39,548 nt of DNA, from positions 1 through 39,548 of the forward strand of contig NZ_SCOT01000028.1 in the NCBI RefSeq assembly GCF_005502465.1, given 5' to 3'. Both the position numbers and the translations under genes were made by a program. The notes below the pieces were generated by a model. It was given only the letters and a program-made list of their open reading frames with translations. It searched no databases and was not told where the DNA came from. The DNA is from Sphingopyxis sp. L1A2A. Lineage in GTDB: Bacteria; Pseudomonadota; Alphaproteobacteria; Sphingomonadales; Sphingomonadaceae. Within the stretch, counting starts at the first letter, position 1. Each line of letters starts with the position of its first letter. Positions 10,649 through 18,916 of the stretch are shown here, in pieces.

Positions 10649-11812
10649 TCAACCGGCGCGGGCGCGAATCCACAGCGGCTGGAACACCGCGACTCCGGCG
10701 CCGGGCCACAGCCGCGCCGCCAGCCATTCGATCGTATCGGCGCGCCGCAGATGCGCTGCGCCGGGCACCAGCGGCGACCATAAGGGCGCAAACAACAGGT
10801 CGGCGTCGCCCACCAGCCACGCCTCCCCGGCACCGATCGGGCAGCGCGCGATGCGGCGGTCGGCGAAGGTGCGGCATGTCAGCGGCAGCCGCTCGAACGC
10901 CCCTGCGCTCGCCAGGCGCAGCCGCGCGCCGTCAATATCGATCGATTGCACGCCATCGTCATCGTTCGGCGCGGCGCCCAGCGTCACCCCCCAATGACCC
11001 AGCAGCGGGGTGAGCAGGCTGGTGACCGGCGGATTGCGCGGGTCGCCGAGCGGATGGCGCGCGGGCCAGCCCGACAGCGCGTCGGCCAGCACCACCGCCT
11101 TGCCGCCGCCGCGGACGAAGGCGTCGATCGCCACCAGTTCCTGTGGCGCCAGCGCGCGCGGGTGCGCGATCAGCAGCGCGCCACCCGGCGGCGGCACCGG
11201 ATCAACGATGCTGTCGACCAGCGATAGCGGCCCCATGGCCTCCAGCCGGACGAGCGCCGGGTCGTCCCCCGCCCCGTTGGCGATGATCGCGGCGATGTCG
11301 CCGCTGCCCGACCAGCGCAGCGGCAGGCCGGTCAGCATCGTCGCCGCCCGGGTGCCAACGAGAGCAGCCGCGGGCCGATAGAGACCGGCGAGCAGCAGAT
11401 GCCCGGCGGCAAAGCCGCCGATCACCAGCGCCATCCCGGCAAGCCAGGGCAGCAACGACCTTTGCCGTCGCCATTGCACCACCCGGTCGGCGACGAACCC
11501 CGCCGCCGCCCCGGCCGCGATGACCAGCGCCAGTTGAAGCCATGCCGCCGATCCTGCCAGCATCAGCCCGAGCAGGGCTTGCATCACCGCCAGAGCGACC
11601 AGCGCGGCGACCAGCGTGCGCCATCGCAGTGCCGCCGCCTCGCCGCGATGCCAGACGGCAAGCAGCAACATCGGCAGCGCGAGGATCGGTAGCGCCAGTG
11701 CGGGATCGATCCGGCCGAGCCACGCCTGCCCGCCGCCGATCCACGCCAGCATGATCGTCAACGCTGCAATCGAGACCGCACGCACCGCCGCGCGGCGCGG
11801 CACCATGCTCAC
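10649..11812 (-). CDS. GldG/ABC-auxiliary-like membrane protein
   Basis: The 387-residue protein has about five or six hydrophobic segments in its first 170 residues, then a soluble domain. That part contains LLIAHPRALAPQELVAIDAF followed by VRGGGKAVVLAD. This layout resembles the domain of GldG-type auxiliary subunits of ABC exporters, where a similar GGxxxxLxD stretch occurs. No ATPase or permease gene is adjacent, so the transport role is unproven. The start is a GTG at 11812, making a GTGA overlap with the small membrane gene upstream. An ATG two codons in (11806) is an alternative. It is the last gene before the dcw leader. Confidence 0.65.
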   Translation of the reverse strand: MSMVPRRAAVRAVSIAALTIMLAWIGGGQAWLGRIDPALALPILALPMLLLAVWHRGEAAALRWRTLVAALVALAVMQALLGLMLAGSAAWLQLALVIAAGAAAGFVADRVVQWRRQRSLLPWLAGMALVIGGFAAGHLLLAGLYRPAAALVGTRAATMLTGLPLRWSGSGDIAAIIANGAGDDPALVRLEAMGPLSLVDSIVDPVPPPGGALLIAHPRALAPQELVAIDAFVRGGGKAVVLADALSGWPARHPLGDPRNPPVTSLLTPLLGHWGVTLGAAPNDDDGVQSIDIDGARLRLASAGAFERLPLTCRTFADRRIARCPIGAGEAWLVGDADLLFAPLWSPLVPGAAHLRRADTIEWLAARLWPGAGVAVFQPLWIRARAG

Positions 11813-12189
11813 GGTGCCGATTTGCGCGCGCGCTGCAATTCGGGATCGGGCTCAAGGTCGGGAACGGTCGCGGGCGAGGGCGCCGCCTGCGGCACCTTTA
11901 CCGGTGTCGCTTCATTCTCGTCCTTCGACACCGGTTGGACCCCCAGCTCTTCCAGAGGGGCGCCGCCCGTCTGGGCTTCATCGCCGGGCATCTTGACCTC
12001 GGCCGACGTCGCCGCGTCGCTCTCGACATTTTCGCGTGCGCGATCGCCGATCAGCCCCGCCATGCCGACGAGCAGCAGCACCGTCAGCACCCCGGCGATG
12101 CCGATCTGCAGCCGCCGCATCGTGTCGTTGACCGGCGCCGGCACTATCGGCGGCGGCGCCAGCTGCTTGTCGGTCCGGATTTGGTTCAT
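11809..12189 (-). CDS. Hypothetical single-pass membrane protein
   Basis: I do not recognise a family for this 126-residue protein. It has a proline-rich cytoplasmic N-terminus of about 23 residues and one membrane helix at about 28-47 (IGIAGVLTVLLLVGMAGLIG). An acidic, Pro/Glu/Ala-rich C-terminal tail probably lies in the periplasm and is likely unstructured. The start MNQIRTDKQ at 12189 is chosen because it makes an ATGA overlap with cysK; the frame stays open upstream but inside cysK. Its stop overlaps the GldG-like gene, so the two are likely made together. A small partner subunit of that membrane protein is plausible but unproven. Confidence 0.7.
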   Translation of the reverse strand: MNQIRTDKQLAPPPIVPAPVNDTMRRLQIGIAGVLTVLLLVGMAGLIGDRARENVESDAATSAEVKMPGDEAQTGGAPLEELGVQPVSKDENEATPVKVPQAAPSPATVPDLEPDPELQRARKSAP

Positions 12190-13166
12190 GCTGCCGTCTC
12201 CGTCAGGCCTTTGCTCGCCAACCATTCGGGGTTGTAAAGCGTCGACAGATAGCGGAACCCGCTGTCGCACAAGATGGTTGCGATGCGTTTGCCCGGCCCC
12301 AATTGCCGCGCCAGCGCCATCGCCCCGGCGACGTTGATCCCCGACGACAGCCCCAGGCACAGTCCTTCGTCGTCGAGCAAGCGGCGCACCACCGCCAGCC
12401 CCTCGGCATCCGAGACGCGAAACTGGGTATCGATCGGCGCGCCGTCCAGATTGGCGGTGATGCGGTTCTGGCCGATTCCCTCGGCGACGCTGGTGCCTTC
12501 GGCTTTCAACTCGCCGCACTGATAATAATTATACAGCCCCGCGCCATGCGGGTCGGTCAGTGCAATCACGATGTCGGGATTATGCGCCTTCAGGCCAAGC
12601 CCGGTTCCCGCGATCGTACCGCCGGTCCCCGCGGCGCAGGTGAAGCCATCGATCCGCCCGTCCATCTGGTCCCAGATTTCCTCCGCGGTGCCCATCACAT
12701 GCGATTTGCGGTTGGCGATATTGTCGAACTGGTTGGCCCAGACCGCATTGTCGGTTTCCTCAGCAATGCGGCGCGAGGTGTGGACGAAATGGCCGGGGTT
12801 GGCAAAGGGCGCGGGCGGCACGAGCACCAGCTCGGCGCCCAGCGCACGGATCGTCGCCATCTTCTCGGCGCTCTGGTTGTCGGGCATGACGATGATTGTC
12901 TTGTACCCCAGCGCATTGCCGACCAGCGCCAGCCCGATGCCGGTGTTGCCCGCCGTCCCCTCGACGATCGTGCCGCCAGGGCGCAGGGTGCCGTTCGCCT
13001 CGGCATCGCGGACGATATAGAGCGCAGCGCGATCCTTTACCGATCCGCCGGGGTTGGCATATTCGCACTTGCCCCAGATTTCGCAGCCGGTTTCCTCGCT
13101 CGGCCCCTTGAGCAGCACCAACGGGGTGTTGCCGATCAGGTCGAGGCTGTTTGCAGCAATGGTCAT
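12186..13166 (-). CDS. cysK: Cysteine synthase A-type PLP enzyme
   Basis: Cysteine synthase makes L-cysteine from O-acetylserine and sulfide. The 326-residue protein is a fold-type II PLP enzyme. PGGSVKDR at 39-46 supplies the PLP lysine (Lys44). The substrate loop reads EGTAGNTGIG at 69-78, where classical CysK has TSGNTG, and AGTGGTIAGT binds the PLP phosphate. The changed loop is common in a CysK subgroup, so a cystathionine beta-synthase-like activity is an alternative. The start ATG is at 13166. The promoter lies in the divergent gap shared with the znuD-like receptor. It overlaps the next gene by four bases. Confidence 0.85.
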   Translation of the reverse strand: MTIAANSLDLIGNTPLVLLKGPSEETGCEIWGKCEYANPGGSVKDRAALYIVRDAEANGTLRPGGTIVEGTAGNTGIGLALVGNALGYKTIIVMPDNQSAEKMATIRALGAELVLVPPAPFANPGHFVHTSRRIAEETDNAVWANQFDNIANRKSHVMGTAEEIWDQMDGRIDGFTCAAGTGGTIAGTGLGLKAHNPDIVIALTDPHGAGLYNYYQCGELKAEGTSVAEGIGQNRITANLDGAPIDTQFRVSDAEGLAVVRRLLDDEGLCLGLSSGINVAGAMALARQLGPGKRIATILCDSGFRYLSTLYNPEWLASKGLTETAA

Positions 13167-13299
13167 GCCCCCGATCTAAGGCCGCGCCCGCGGCCCCGCA
13201 AGACAGCTTCGCTTGCCCGGGCGAAGATCGGCCTTTATCGACCAACCGCCATGGCTGTCCGACCAACGACGATCCAGATGACGCGCAGGGCTTGTCATT

Positions 13300-13317
13300 G
13301 TAACAGTATATCATTAC
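13300..13317. promoter_or_regulatory. Candidate Zur-binding site between cysK and znuD
   Basis: The sequence GTAACAGTATATCATTAC is an imperfect palindrome (12 of 18 positions symmetric) with GTAA/TTAC ends and a TATA centre. This resembles the AT-rich GTAAT-ATTAC palindromes bound by Zur in proteobacteria. It stands out in GC-rich surroundings and lies 41 bases before a receptor gene with a histidine-rich loop. That context suggests zinc-dependent repression of the receptor and perhaps of cysK. The identification comes from pattern and context only. Confidence 0.5.
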
Positions 13318-13358
13318 TGGAGCCCGCATAGGTCGCCATAGAACAGGACTCTCCCCTC

Positions 13359-15473
13359 ATGCGTTTGCTTTGCTCCGCCGGTTTTACCTTTGCCATGCTG
13401 CTCGCCGCCCCCGCTTTTGCGCAAGACCGCACCGCCGCAGGCAGCGACGACGACGTCCACACCGGCGATCCGATCATCGTCACCGCGCCCTATGTCCGCA
13501 GCCTCGATATTCTTGGCAATGTGTCGGTGCTCGAAGGTGACGAGCTGGCGCGCGACATTCGCGGCCAGATCGGCGACACGCTGACCCGCCAGGCGGGCGT
13601 GTCGGCGACCAGCTTTGCCCCCGGCGCCTCGCGCCCGGTGCTGCGCGGTTTTTCGGGCGAGCGGGTGCGCGTCCTGACCGACGGGATCGGGTCGATCGAC
13701 GTGTCGAATACCTCCGCCGACCACGCGGTGACCATCGATCCGCTGACCGTCGAGCGCATCGAAATCCTGCGCGGCCCCGCGGTGTTGCTGTTCGGCAGCC
13801 AGGCGATCGGCGGCGCGGTCAACCTGTTCGACCGCCGGATTCCGCGCAAGGTGCCGACCGATCATGTCCATATCGACGCGATCGGCGGCCATGCGACCGC
13901 CGCCGACGACCGCAATATCGGCAGCTCGATCGACGTCGCGCTGAGCCCGCAGATCGTCGCGCATCTCGACGGCAGCTGGCGCAAGACCGGCGACGCACGC
14001 GCCGGCGGGTTCATCTATGCGCCCGGCATCCGCAGCGACCTGCTCCATCTGGCCGAACATGAAGTCGAGGACGGGCATCTGGACGAAGCCGCCGAGCTGA
14101 CCGCCGATGCCAACCGGCGCGGCAAGATTCCCAACACCGCCAGCGAAACATGGACCGCGGCGGGCGGCCTGTCGCTGATCAACGAGGGCGGCCAGCTGGG
14201 CGTTTCGCTCAGCTATTTCGACAGCAATTATGGCGTGCCGTCGCGCCCGAACACCGCGCATCACGATGAAGGCGAAGAAGAAGAAGGCCATGACCATGGC
14301 GAAGGTCCGGTCACGATCGGCCTGAAGCAATGGCGCGCCGATGTCCGCGGCGAAGTCGAGCTGGGCGATGGTTTCTTTGACAAGCTCCGCCTGCGCGGCG
14401 GCTATGCCGATTATGAGCATACCGAGTTCGAGGGCGACGAGGTCGGCACCATATTTTATAACACCGGCGTCGAGGGCCGCCTTGAGCTTGCACAGAATGA
14501 CCGTGGCGGCTGGCGCGGCGCCAGCGGCCTGCAATTCAGCCACCGCGATTTCGACGCGGTCGGCGCCGAAGCGTTTGTCCCGCGCAACCTGACCGACCAA
14601 TTCGCGCTGTTTACCTTGCAGGAATGGACGCTGGGCTCGCTCGGGATCGAAGCCGCGGCGCGGTATGAAGCCACCAATGTGAAAGCGCCCGTGCTGGGCA
14701 TCGCGCGCAGCTTTGACACCTTCTCGGGCGCGCTCGGCGCTAATTACGAGATTGCCGACGGGGTGAAATTCGGGGTGTCCGTGGCCCGCGCAGTGCGCGC
14801 GCCGTCGGCCGAAGAATTATTCTCGAACGGCCCGCACATCGCGACCCAGTCGTTCGAGGTCGGCGACCCGAACCTCAAGCGCGAAGCGAGCTGGGGCGCC
14901 GAGGCGTCGTTCAAGCTCAAGACCGATGCGCTCAACCTCAGCCTGTCGGCCTATTCGAACTGGTTCGACGATTTCATCTTCTCGAACGCCACCGGGGCCG
15001 AAGAGGACGAGCTGCCCGTCTTCCAATATTTCCAGCGCAATGCGCGCGTCTGGGGTTTCGAGGCCGAGGCGAGCGCGCGGCTGGCGCAGATCGGCGGTTT
15101 CAACATCGTTGCCGATGTCACCGCCGACATGACACGCGCCAAGATCAAGGGCGGTCAGTTCGTCCCGCGCATCCCCGCGATGCGGGTGCTGGGCGGGCTG
15201 GAAGCACAGGGCGAACGCATCGACGCACGCGCCGAGGTCGAATGGACCGACGACCAGACCCGCGTCGCGCCGTTTGAAACGACCACCAAGGGCTTTACGC
15301 TGGTCAATGCGTCGATCAGCTGGCGGCCGCTGCCCGACACCAAAAATCTGACGCTGTCGCTGGCGGCGAACAATATCTTCGACGTCGAAGCGCGGCGCCA
15401 CGCCAGCTTTACCAAGGATTATGTGCCGCTGACCGGCCGCGACATTCGGATTACCGCGCGCGCGAGTTTCTGA
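13359..15473 (+). CDS. znuD: TonB-dependent receptor, probable zinc receptor ZnuD
   Basis: Outer-membrane TonB-dependent receptor of 704 residues. It has a signal peptide at about 1-21 (ends AFAQ), a TonB box around DPIIVTAP at 37-44 and a plug domain with EILRGPAVLLFGSQAIGGAV. A 22-strand-type barrel ends in a C-terminal phenylalanine. A loop at 301-316 reads HHDEGEEEEGHDHGEG, a metal-chelating stretch typical of ZnuD zinc receptors. Another His/Glu-rich stretch, HLAEHEVEDGHLDE, lies upstream of it. With the Zur-like box in its promoter, zinc uptake is the best inference. A generic siderophore or cobalamin receptor is less likely. Confidence 0.85.
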   Translation: MRLLCSAGFTFAMLLAAPAFAQDRTAAGSDDDVHTGDPIIVTAPYVRSLDILGNVSVLEGDELARDIRGQIGDTLTRQAGVSATSFAPGASRPVLRGFSGERVRVLTDGIGSIDVSNTSADHAVTIDPLTVERIEILRGPAVLLFGSQAIGGAVNLFDRRIPRKVPTDHVHIDAIGGHATAADDRNIGSSIDVALSPQIVAHLDGSWRKTGDARAGGFIYAPGIRSDLLHLAEHEVEDGHLDEAAELTADANRRGKIPNTASETWTAAGGLSLINEGGQLGVSLSYFDSNYGVPSRPNTAHHDEGEEEEGHDHGEGPVTIGLKQWRADVRGEVELGDGFFDKLRLRGGYADYEHTEFEGDEVGTIFYNTGVEGRLELAQNDRGGWRGASGLQFSHRDFDAVGAEAFVPRNLTDQFALFTLQEWTLGSLGIEAAARYEATNVKAPVLGIARSFDTFSGALGANYEIADGVKFGVSVARAVRAPSAEELFSNGPHIATQSFEVGDPNLKREASWGAEASFKLKTDALNLSLSAYSNWFDDFIFSNATGAEEDELPVFQYFQRNARVWGFEAEASARLAQIGGFNIVADVTADMTRAKIKGGQFVPRIPAMRVLGGLEAQGERIDARAEVEWTDDQTRVAPFETTTKGFTLVNASISWRPLPDTKNLTLSLAANNIFDVEARRHASFTKDYVPLTGRDIRITARASF

Positions 15474-15493
15474 GCATCAACCATAAAACAGCC

Positions 15494-15580
15494 TCGTCAT
15501 TGCGAGGAGCGAAGCGACGCGGCAATCCAGCGTAGGCGTAAGCCCGCTCTGGATTGCTTCGCTTCGCTCGCAATGACGAA
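15494..15580. repeat. REP-type palindrome, CGTCATTGCGAG family
   Basis: An imperfect inverted repeat with arms of about 32-37 bp. The left arm begins TCGTCATTGCGAGGAGCG and ends GGCAATCCAG; the right arm is its complement without a short insertion. It sits in the gap between two converging genes, the znuD-like receptor and a secreted hypothetical. As RNA it would form a strong hairpin, so it may also end transcription from both sides. Palindromes with this core are common between genes in many Gram-negative genomes. Confidence 0.85.
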
Positions 15581-15610
15581 ACTAGGGGGAAGCATCTTTC
15601 CAATCGATCG

Positions 15611-16150
15611 TCAGAAGGGCAACAACTTGCGCTTGTTCCAGTAAATCGAGGTCGCCGCCGCATAGGCGCCGACCTTTTCCCACGCCGTCGTATCGACCTT
15701 TTCGATGTCGACGCCGCTGTCGATATAGGCCTGAACGATTTTCATGATCTGGTCCTCCGACATGTCGCTCGACAGATCGGGGTTGGCGCCTGCCGGGCCG
15801 AAGTCGAGCGCCTTGTCGACGATCGCCGATGACAGGTTCAGTTTGGCGATATCGCCGACCAGCCACTCGCGCGAAATGCGCGCGAGGCTATAATCGAAAT
15901 AGGCGGCCTTTTGGGCGTCGGCGATGCCATGCTTGGCCACACAGTCCTCGGTAACCGTCGAGAGCTGTTTGAACAGCGCATCGCGCGATGCATCGTCGCC
16001 GGCGCCCGCCATTGCGGCGCCGATCGACGCCTTGGTGTCGGCCGCGACCGCCGCGACGACACAATCGAATTTCGCGCCTTCCTGCGCCGTGGCCATGATC
16101 GGCAGCGCCGCCAGCGTCAGCGCGGCGCCTGCCATCAAACTCTTCAACAT
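15611..16150 (-). CDS. Secreted hypothetical protein
   Basis: I do not recognise a family for this 179-residue protein. It has a clear signal peptide of about 22 residues (MLKSLMAGAALTLAALPIMA, cleavage probably after ATA). The mature part is mostly helical with two cysteines, Cys30 and one in VTEDCVAKHG, that could form a disulfide in the periplasm. No catalytic motif is evident. It starts 34 bases after the fabG stop on the same strand and is probably the last gene of the ldcA-fabD-fabG run. No link to fatty acid synthesis can be seen from sequence. Confidence 0.75.
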   Translation of the reverse strand: MLKSLMAGAALTLAALPIMATAQEGAKFDCVVAAVAADTKASIGAAMAGAGDDASRDALFKQLSTVTEDCVAKHGIADAQKAAYFDYSLARISREWLVGDIAKLNLSSAIVDKALDFGPAGANPDLSSDMSEDQIMKIVQAYIDSGVDIEKVDTTAWEKVGAYAAATSIYWNKRKLLPF

Positions 16151-16184
16151 GCCGATATTCCCTTCAACGCTGTCACGCGATCCC

Positions 16185-16925
16185 TCAGGACAGCATGGCC
16201 ATCCCGCCGTTCACATGCAATGTCTGACCGGTGACATATCCGGCTTCCTTCGACGCCAGATAGACGACCGCCGCGGCAATATCGCTGCCCTCGCCCATCC
16301 GCCCCGCCGGAATCCGCTGGTTGAGCGCATCCTTTTGCGCGTCGGGCAGGTCGTCGGTCATCGCGGTCGCGATAAAGCCCGGCGCGACGCAGTTGGCGGT
16401 GACCCCGCGGCTCGCCAGTTCTTGCGCCAGCGCCTTGGTCATGCCGGTGACCCCGGCCTTGGACGCCGCATAATTGGCCTGCCCCGGATTGCCAGTCGCG
16501 CCGACGACGCTGGTGATCGAAATGATGCGACCAAAGCGCGCCTTCATCATCGGCTTGGCGGCAGCGCGGGCGAGGCGGAAATTGGCCTCCAGGTTGATGC
16601 GGATGACGTCCATCCACTCCTCGTCCTTCATCCGCATGATCAGATTGTCGCGCGTCACCCCGGCGTTGTTGACCAGAATATCGAGCTGCCCGAGCGCCTC
16701 GACCGCCGCGGGAACGAGCGCATCGACCGCGGCGGCATCGCCGAGGTTGCACGGCAGCGCGACATGGTCGCCGCCGAGCGTGTCCCGAAAGGCATTCAGC
16801 TTGTCGGCGTTGGACCCCGACACCGCCAGCCGCGCGCCCTGCGCGCTGAGCGCCTGCGCGATGGCCGACCCGATACCGCCCGAAGCGCCGGTAACAAGGG
16901 CCGTCATGCCGGTAAGATCGAACAT
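16185..16925 (-). CDS. fabG: FabG, 3-oxoacyl-ACP reductase
   Basis: FabG reduces 3-oxoacyl-ACP to 3-hydroxyacyl-ACP with NADPH in type II fatty acid synthesis. The 246-residue protein is a classical short-chain dehydrogenase. The cofactor loop is TGASGGIG at 12-19, then NNAG at 86-89 and the catalytic residues Ser139, Tyr152 and Lys156 (YAASK). The C-terminal VTGQTLHVNGGMAM is typical of FabG. A good ribosome binding site (AGGAG, eight bases before the ATG) supports the start at 16925. It follows fabD by 24 bases. The pairing with fabD makes FabG more likely than a generic dehydrogenase. Confidence 0.94.
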   Translation of the reverse strand: MFDLTGMTALVTGASGGIGSAIAQALSAQGARLAVSGSNADKLNAFRDTLGGDHVALPCNLGDAAAVDALVPAAVEALGQLDILVNNAGVTRDNLIMRMKDEEWMDVIRINLEANFRLARAAAKPMMKARFGRIISITSVVGATGNPGQANYAASKAGVTGMTKALAQELASRGVTANCVAPGFIATAMTDDLPDAQKDALNQRIPAGRMGEGSDIAAAVVYLASKEAGYVTGQTLHVNGGMAMLS

Positions 16926-16949
16926 TTTATGTCTCCTGAATTCTATATC

Positions 16950-17888
16950 TTAGAGCGTTTTGAGCAGGGCTTCGATGTCATCCATCGAAATGAGGCTGAC
17001 CGTCTCGACCTCTCCGCTCGCGCTGCGCTTGACCATTGGCGAGAGAACCTTGCCGCCGAATTCGACGAAATGGGTGACGCCAATGCCTTCCATCGCGCCA
17101 ACGCTTTCGCGCCAGCGGACGCGGCCGGTCACCTGGCTCACCAGCAGGTCGCGGATCGTGTCGGCGTCGCTCACCGGGCTGGCGGTCACGTTGGCGACGA
17201 CGGGGATCAGCGGCGCGGCGGGCGGACTGGCGCCCAGTGCCTCGGCCATCGCATCGGCGGCGGGCTGCATCAGCGGACAGTGAAAGGGCGCTGACACCGG
17301 CAGCAAGACGCCGCGCTTGATGCCATAGTCTTTGACCAAGGCCACCGCGCGCTCGACCGCGCCCTTGTGGCCCGAGATCACGACCTGCGACGGGTCATTG
17401 TCGTTGGCGACGGTGCAGATCTCGCCCTCTGCCGCCGCATCGGCGAGCTTCTGCGCGGTGTCGATATCGGCGCCGAGCAGCGCGGCCATCGCGCCGATGC
17501 CGACCGGTACCGCCGCCTGCATCGCCTGCCCGCGCGTCTTGAGCAGCCGCGCCGTGGTAGCGAGGTCGAACGCGCCCGCGGCGCACAGCGCGCTATATTC
17601 GCCCAGGCTGTGGCCCGCGACATAATCGGCCTTGGCCGCCAGCGTCACGCCGCCCTCGCGTTCGAGCACGCGGAACGTCGCGATCGCGTTCGCCATGATC
17701 GCAGGCTGGGCATTTTCGGTGAGCACCAGCTGGTCTTCCGGCCCTTCGGTCATCAACAGGAACAGCTTTTGCCCCAGTGCGTCGTCGACCTCCTGAAACA
17801 CCTCGCGCGCGACCGGCGACGCATCGGACAGCGCCTTGCCCATGCCGACCGCCTGGCTGCCCTGACCCGGAAAGATGAATGCGCGCAT
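16950..17888 (-). CDS. fabD: FabD, malonyl-CoA:ACP transacylase
   Basis: FabD loads malonyl groups from malonyl-CoA onto acyl carrier protein. The 312-residue product starts MRAFIFPGQGSQ, the typical N-terminus. It has the nucleophile motif GHSLGEY with Ser94, and the catalytic His203 in VSAPFHCPLM. The frame stays open upstream of 17888, but conservation and the short distance to the ldcA stop (43 bases) support the ATG at 17888. It is followed by fabG 24 bases downstream. The fabF, acpP and fabH genes are not adjacent here. Confidence 0.94.
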   Translation of the reverse strand: MRAFIFPGQGSQAVGMGKALSDASPVAREVFQEVDDALGQKLFLLMTEGPEDQLVLTENAQPAIMANAIATFRVLEREGGVTLAAKADYVAGHSLGEYSALCAAGAFDLATTARLLKTRGQAMQAAVPVGIGAMAALLGADIDTAQKLADAAAEGEICTVANDNDPSQVVISGHKGAVERAVALVKDYGIKRGVLLPVSAPFHCPLMQPAADAMAEALGASPPAAPLIPVVANVTASPVSDADTIRDLLVSQVTGRVRWRESVGAMEGIGVTHFVEFGGKVLSPMVKRSASGEVETVSLISMDDIEALLKTL

Positions 17889-17931
17889 ATTGCGTCCCCT
17901 AGCGTTATCGATTTCGCCCGCGCCTATTCCC

Positions 17932-18759
17932 TCACCCCGCGCGATGCAAGCCGAAGGGCACGACCTTGTTGTCGGCATCATGGCCGATGTCGGCGCTGCC
18001 CAGGTAGGCAATGTCGCACCGCGCGCACCAGCCGCGCGCGATCTCTTCTGCTTCCAGCCCGAACGGCCGGTCGTTTTCGCGAATGTCGCCGACCCGGCCG
18101 AGCCGCAGCCCGGCAAGGCTGCGCGGCCCGAGATAGGTCGCGACGTGAAAAAAGGCGCGATCGAACGCATAAAGATATTCGCTGACCTCCTCGACCAGCA
18201 GGATATGCCCGGACAAATCGGGCTCCAGCGGGGTGCCGAGCAGCATCGACAGCGTCATCAGGTTGAACGCCGCGTGGCGCGCACCATGCTGCAAGCCATT
18301 CTCGCACGCGCCCGGATCGCGCGCGACCAGCCAGTCGAGCGCGCGCAGCACCGCGGCGTCACCGCCCTCGCGGCGGATATCCGCGAGCATCGGGCCGTGC
18401 GCGACATGGTCGAAACCGTCGCGATAGAGCGCGCCGAGCAGATTGCCTTGATCCGAATAGCCAAGGAACGCCTTGCCCCGCGCCGCCCCGGTCATCGCGG
18501 CGACCGCATCCTCGGCAATCCGGCACGCGCCATAACCGCCGCGCGCGAACCAGACCGCGTCGATGTCGGGGCGGTTCGCCATCTCGACCAGCGCCGCAAA
18601 GCGATGCCCGTCCTCGCCCGCGAAATGGCCGTGGGTGGCGAAGCATTGCGGGTCGAAGATCAGTTCGACGTCGGGATAGCCGAGGCTGGCGAGCGCGCGG
18701 ACGGCTTCCGCATCGTCGGGCAATATGGGGGTCGAGGGAGCAACAATCCCGATGCGCAT
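17932..18759 (-). CDS. ldcA: LD-carboxypeptidase (S66 family, LdcA-like)
   Basis: LdcA removes the terminal D-alanine from muropeptide tetrapeptides in the cytoplasm, a step in cell wall recycling. The 275-residue protein begins MRIGIVAPST and has the S66 pattern. This comprises ARGGYGACR at 72-80, the nucleophile elbow GYSD with Ser102, LLVEEVSEYLYAFDR containing the catalytic glutamate (190 or 191), and GHDADNKVVPFG containing His260. There is no signal peptide, which fits a cytoplasmic enzyme. The ATG at 18759 was preferred to one 20 codons upstream that lies in a repeat. It diverges from a Mur ligase that could use its product. Confidence 0.9.
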   Translation of the reverse strand: MRIGIVAPSTPILPDDAEAVRALASLGYPDVELIFDPQCFATHGHFAGEDGHRFAALVEMANRPDIDAVWFARGGYGACRIAEDAVAAMTGAARGKAFLGYSDQGNLLGALYRDGFDHVAHGPMLADIRREGGDAAVLRALDWLVARDPGACENGLQHGARHAAFNLMTLSMLLGTPLEPDLSGHILLVEEVSEYLYAFDRAFFHVATYLGPRSLAGLRLGRVGDIRENDRPFGLEAEEIARGWCARCDIAYLGSADIGHDADNKVVPFGLHRAG

Positions 18760-18776
18760 TGGTGATCCTTCTTGTC

Positions 18777-18854
18777 CGTCATGCGGGGCTTGACCCGGGA
18801 CCCGCCCTCCCTTCTTCAAGACAAGGCAGGCCCCGGATCAAGTCCGGGGTGACG
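18777..18854. repeat. Intergenic palindrome, CGTCA...CCGGG family
   Basis: An imperfect inverted repeat with 26-bp arms. The right arm is GGCCCCGGATCAAGTCCGGG followed by GTGACG; the left arm matches its complement at most positions, starting CGTCATGCGGGGCTTGACCC. The repeat fills most of the gap between the diverging ldcA and mpl-like genes, so their promoters must lie in or beside it. The same family recurs at 34028. Confidence 0.75.
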
Positions 18855-18916
18855 ATTGGAGAGCATCTGCAGCTGTTCCCGTTGCAAACCCCTCACGAAC
18901 GCCATATCGCGCCGCC

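Noticed and set aside
13314..14600. Open frame of 428 codons on the minus strand, opposite the znuD-like gene
   Set aside because: Antisense to a receptor with signal peptide, TonB box and plug motifs; the translation has no coherent domain.
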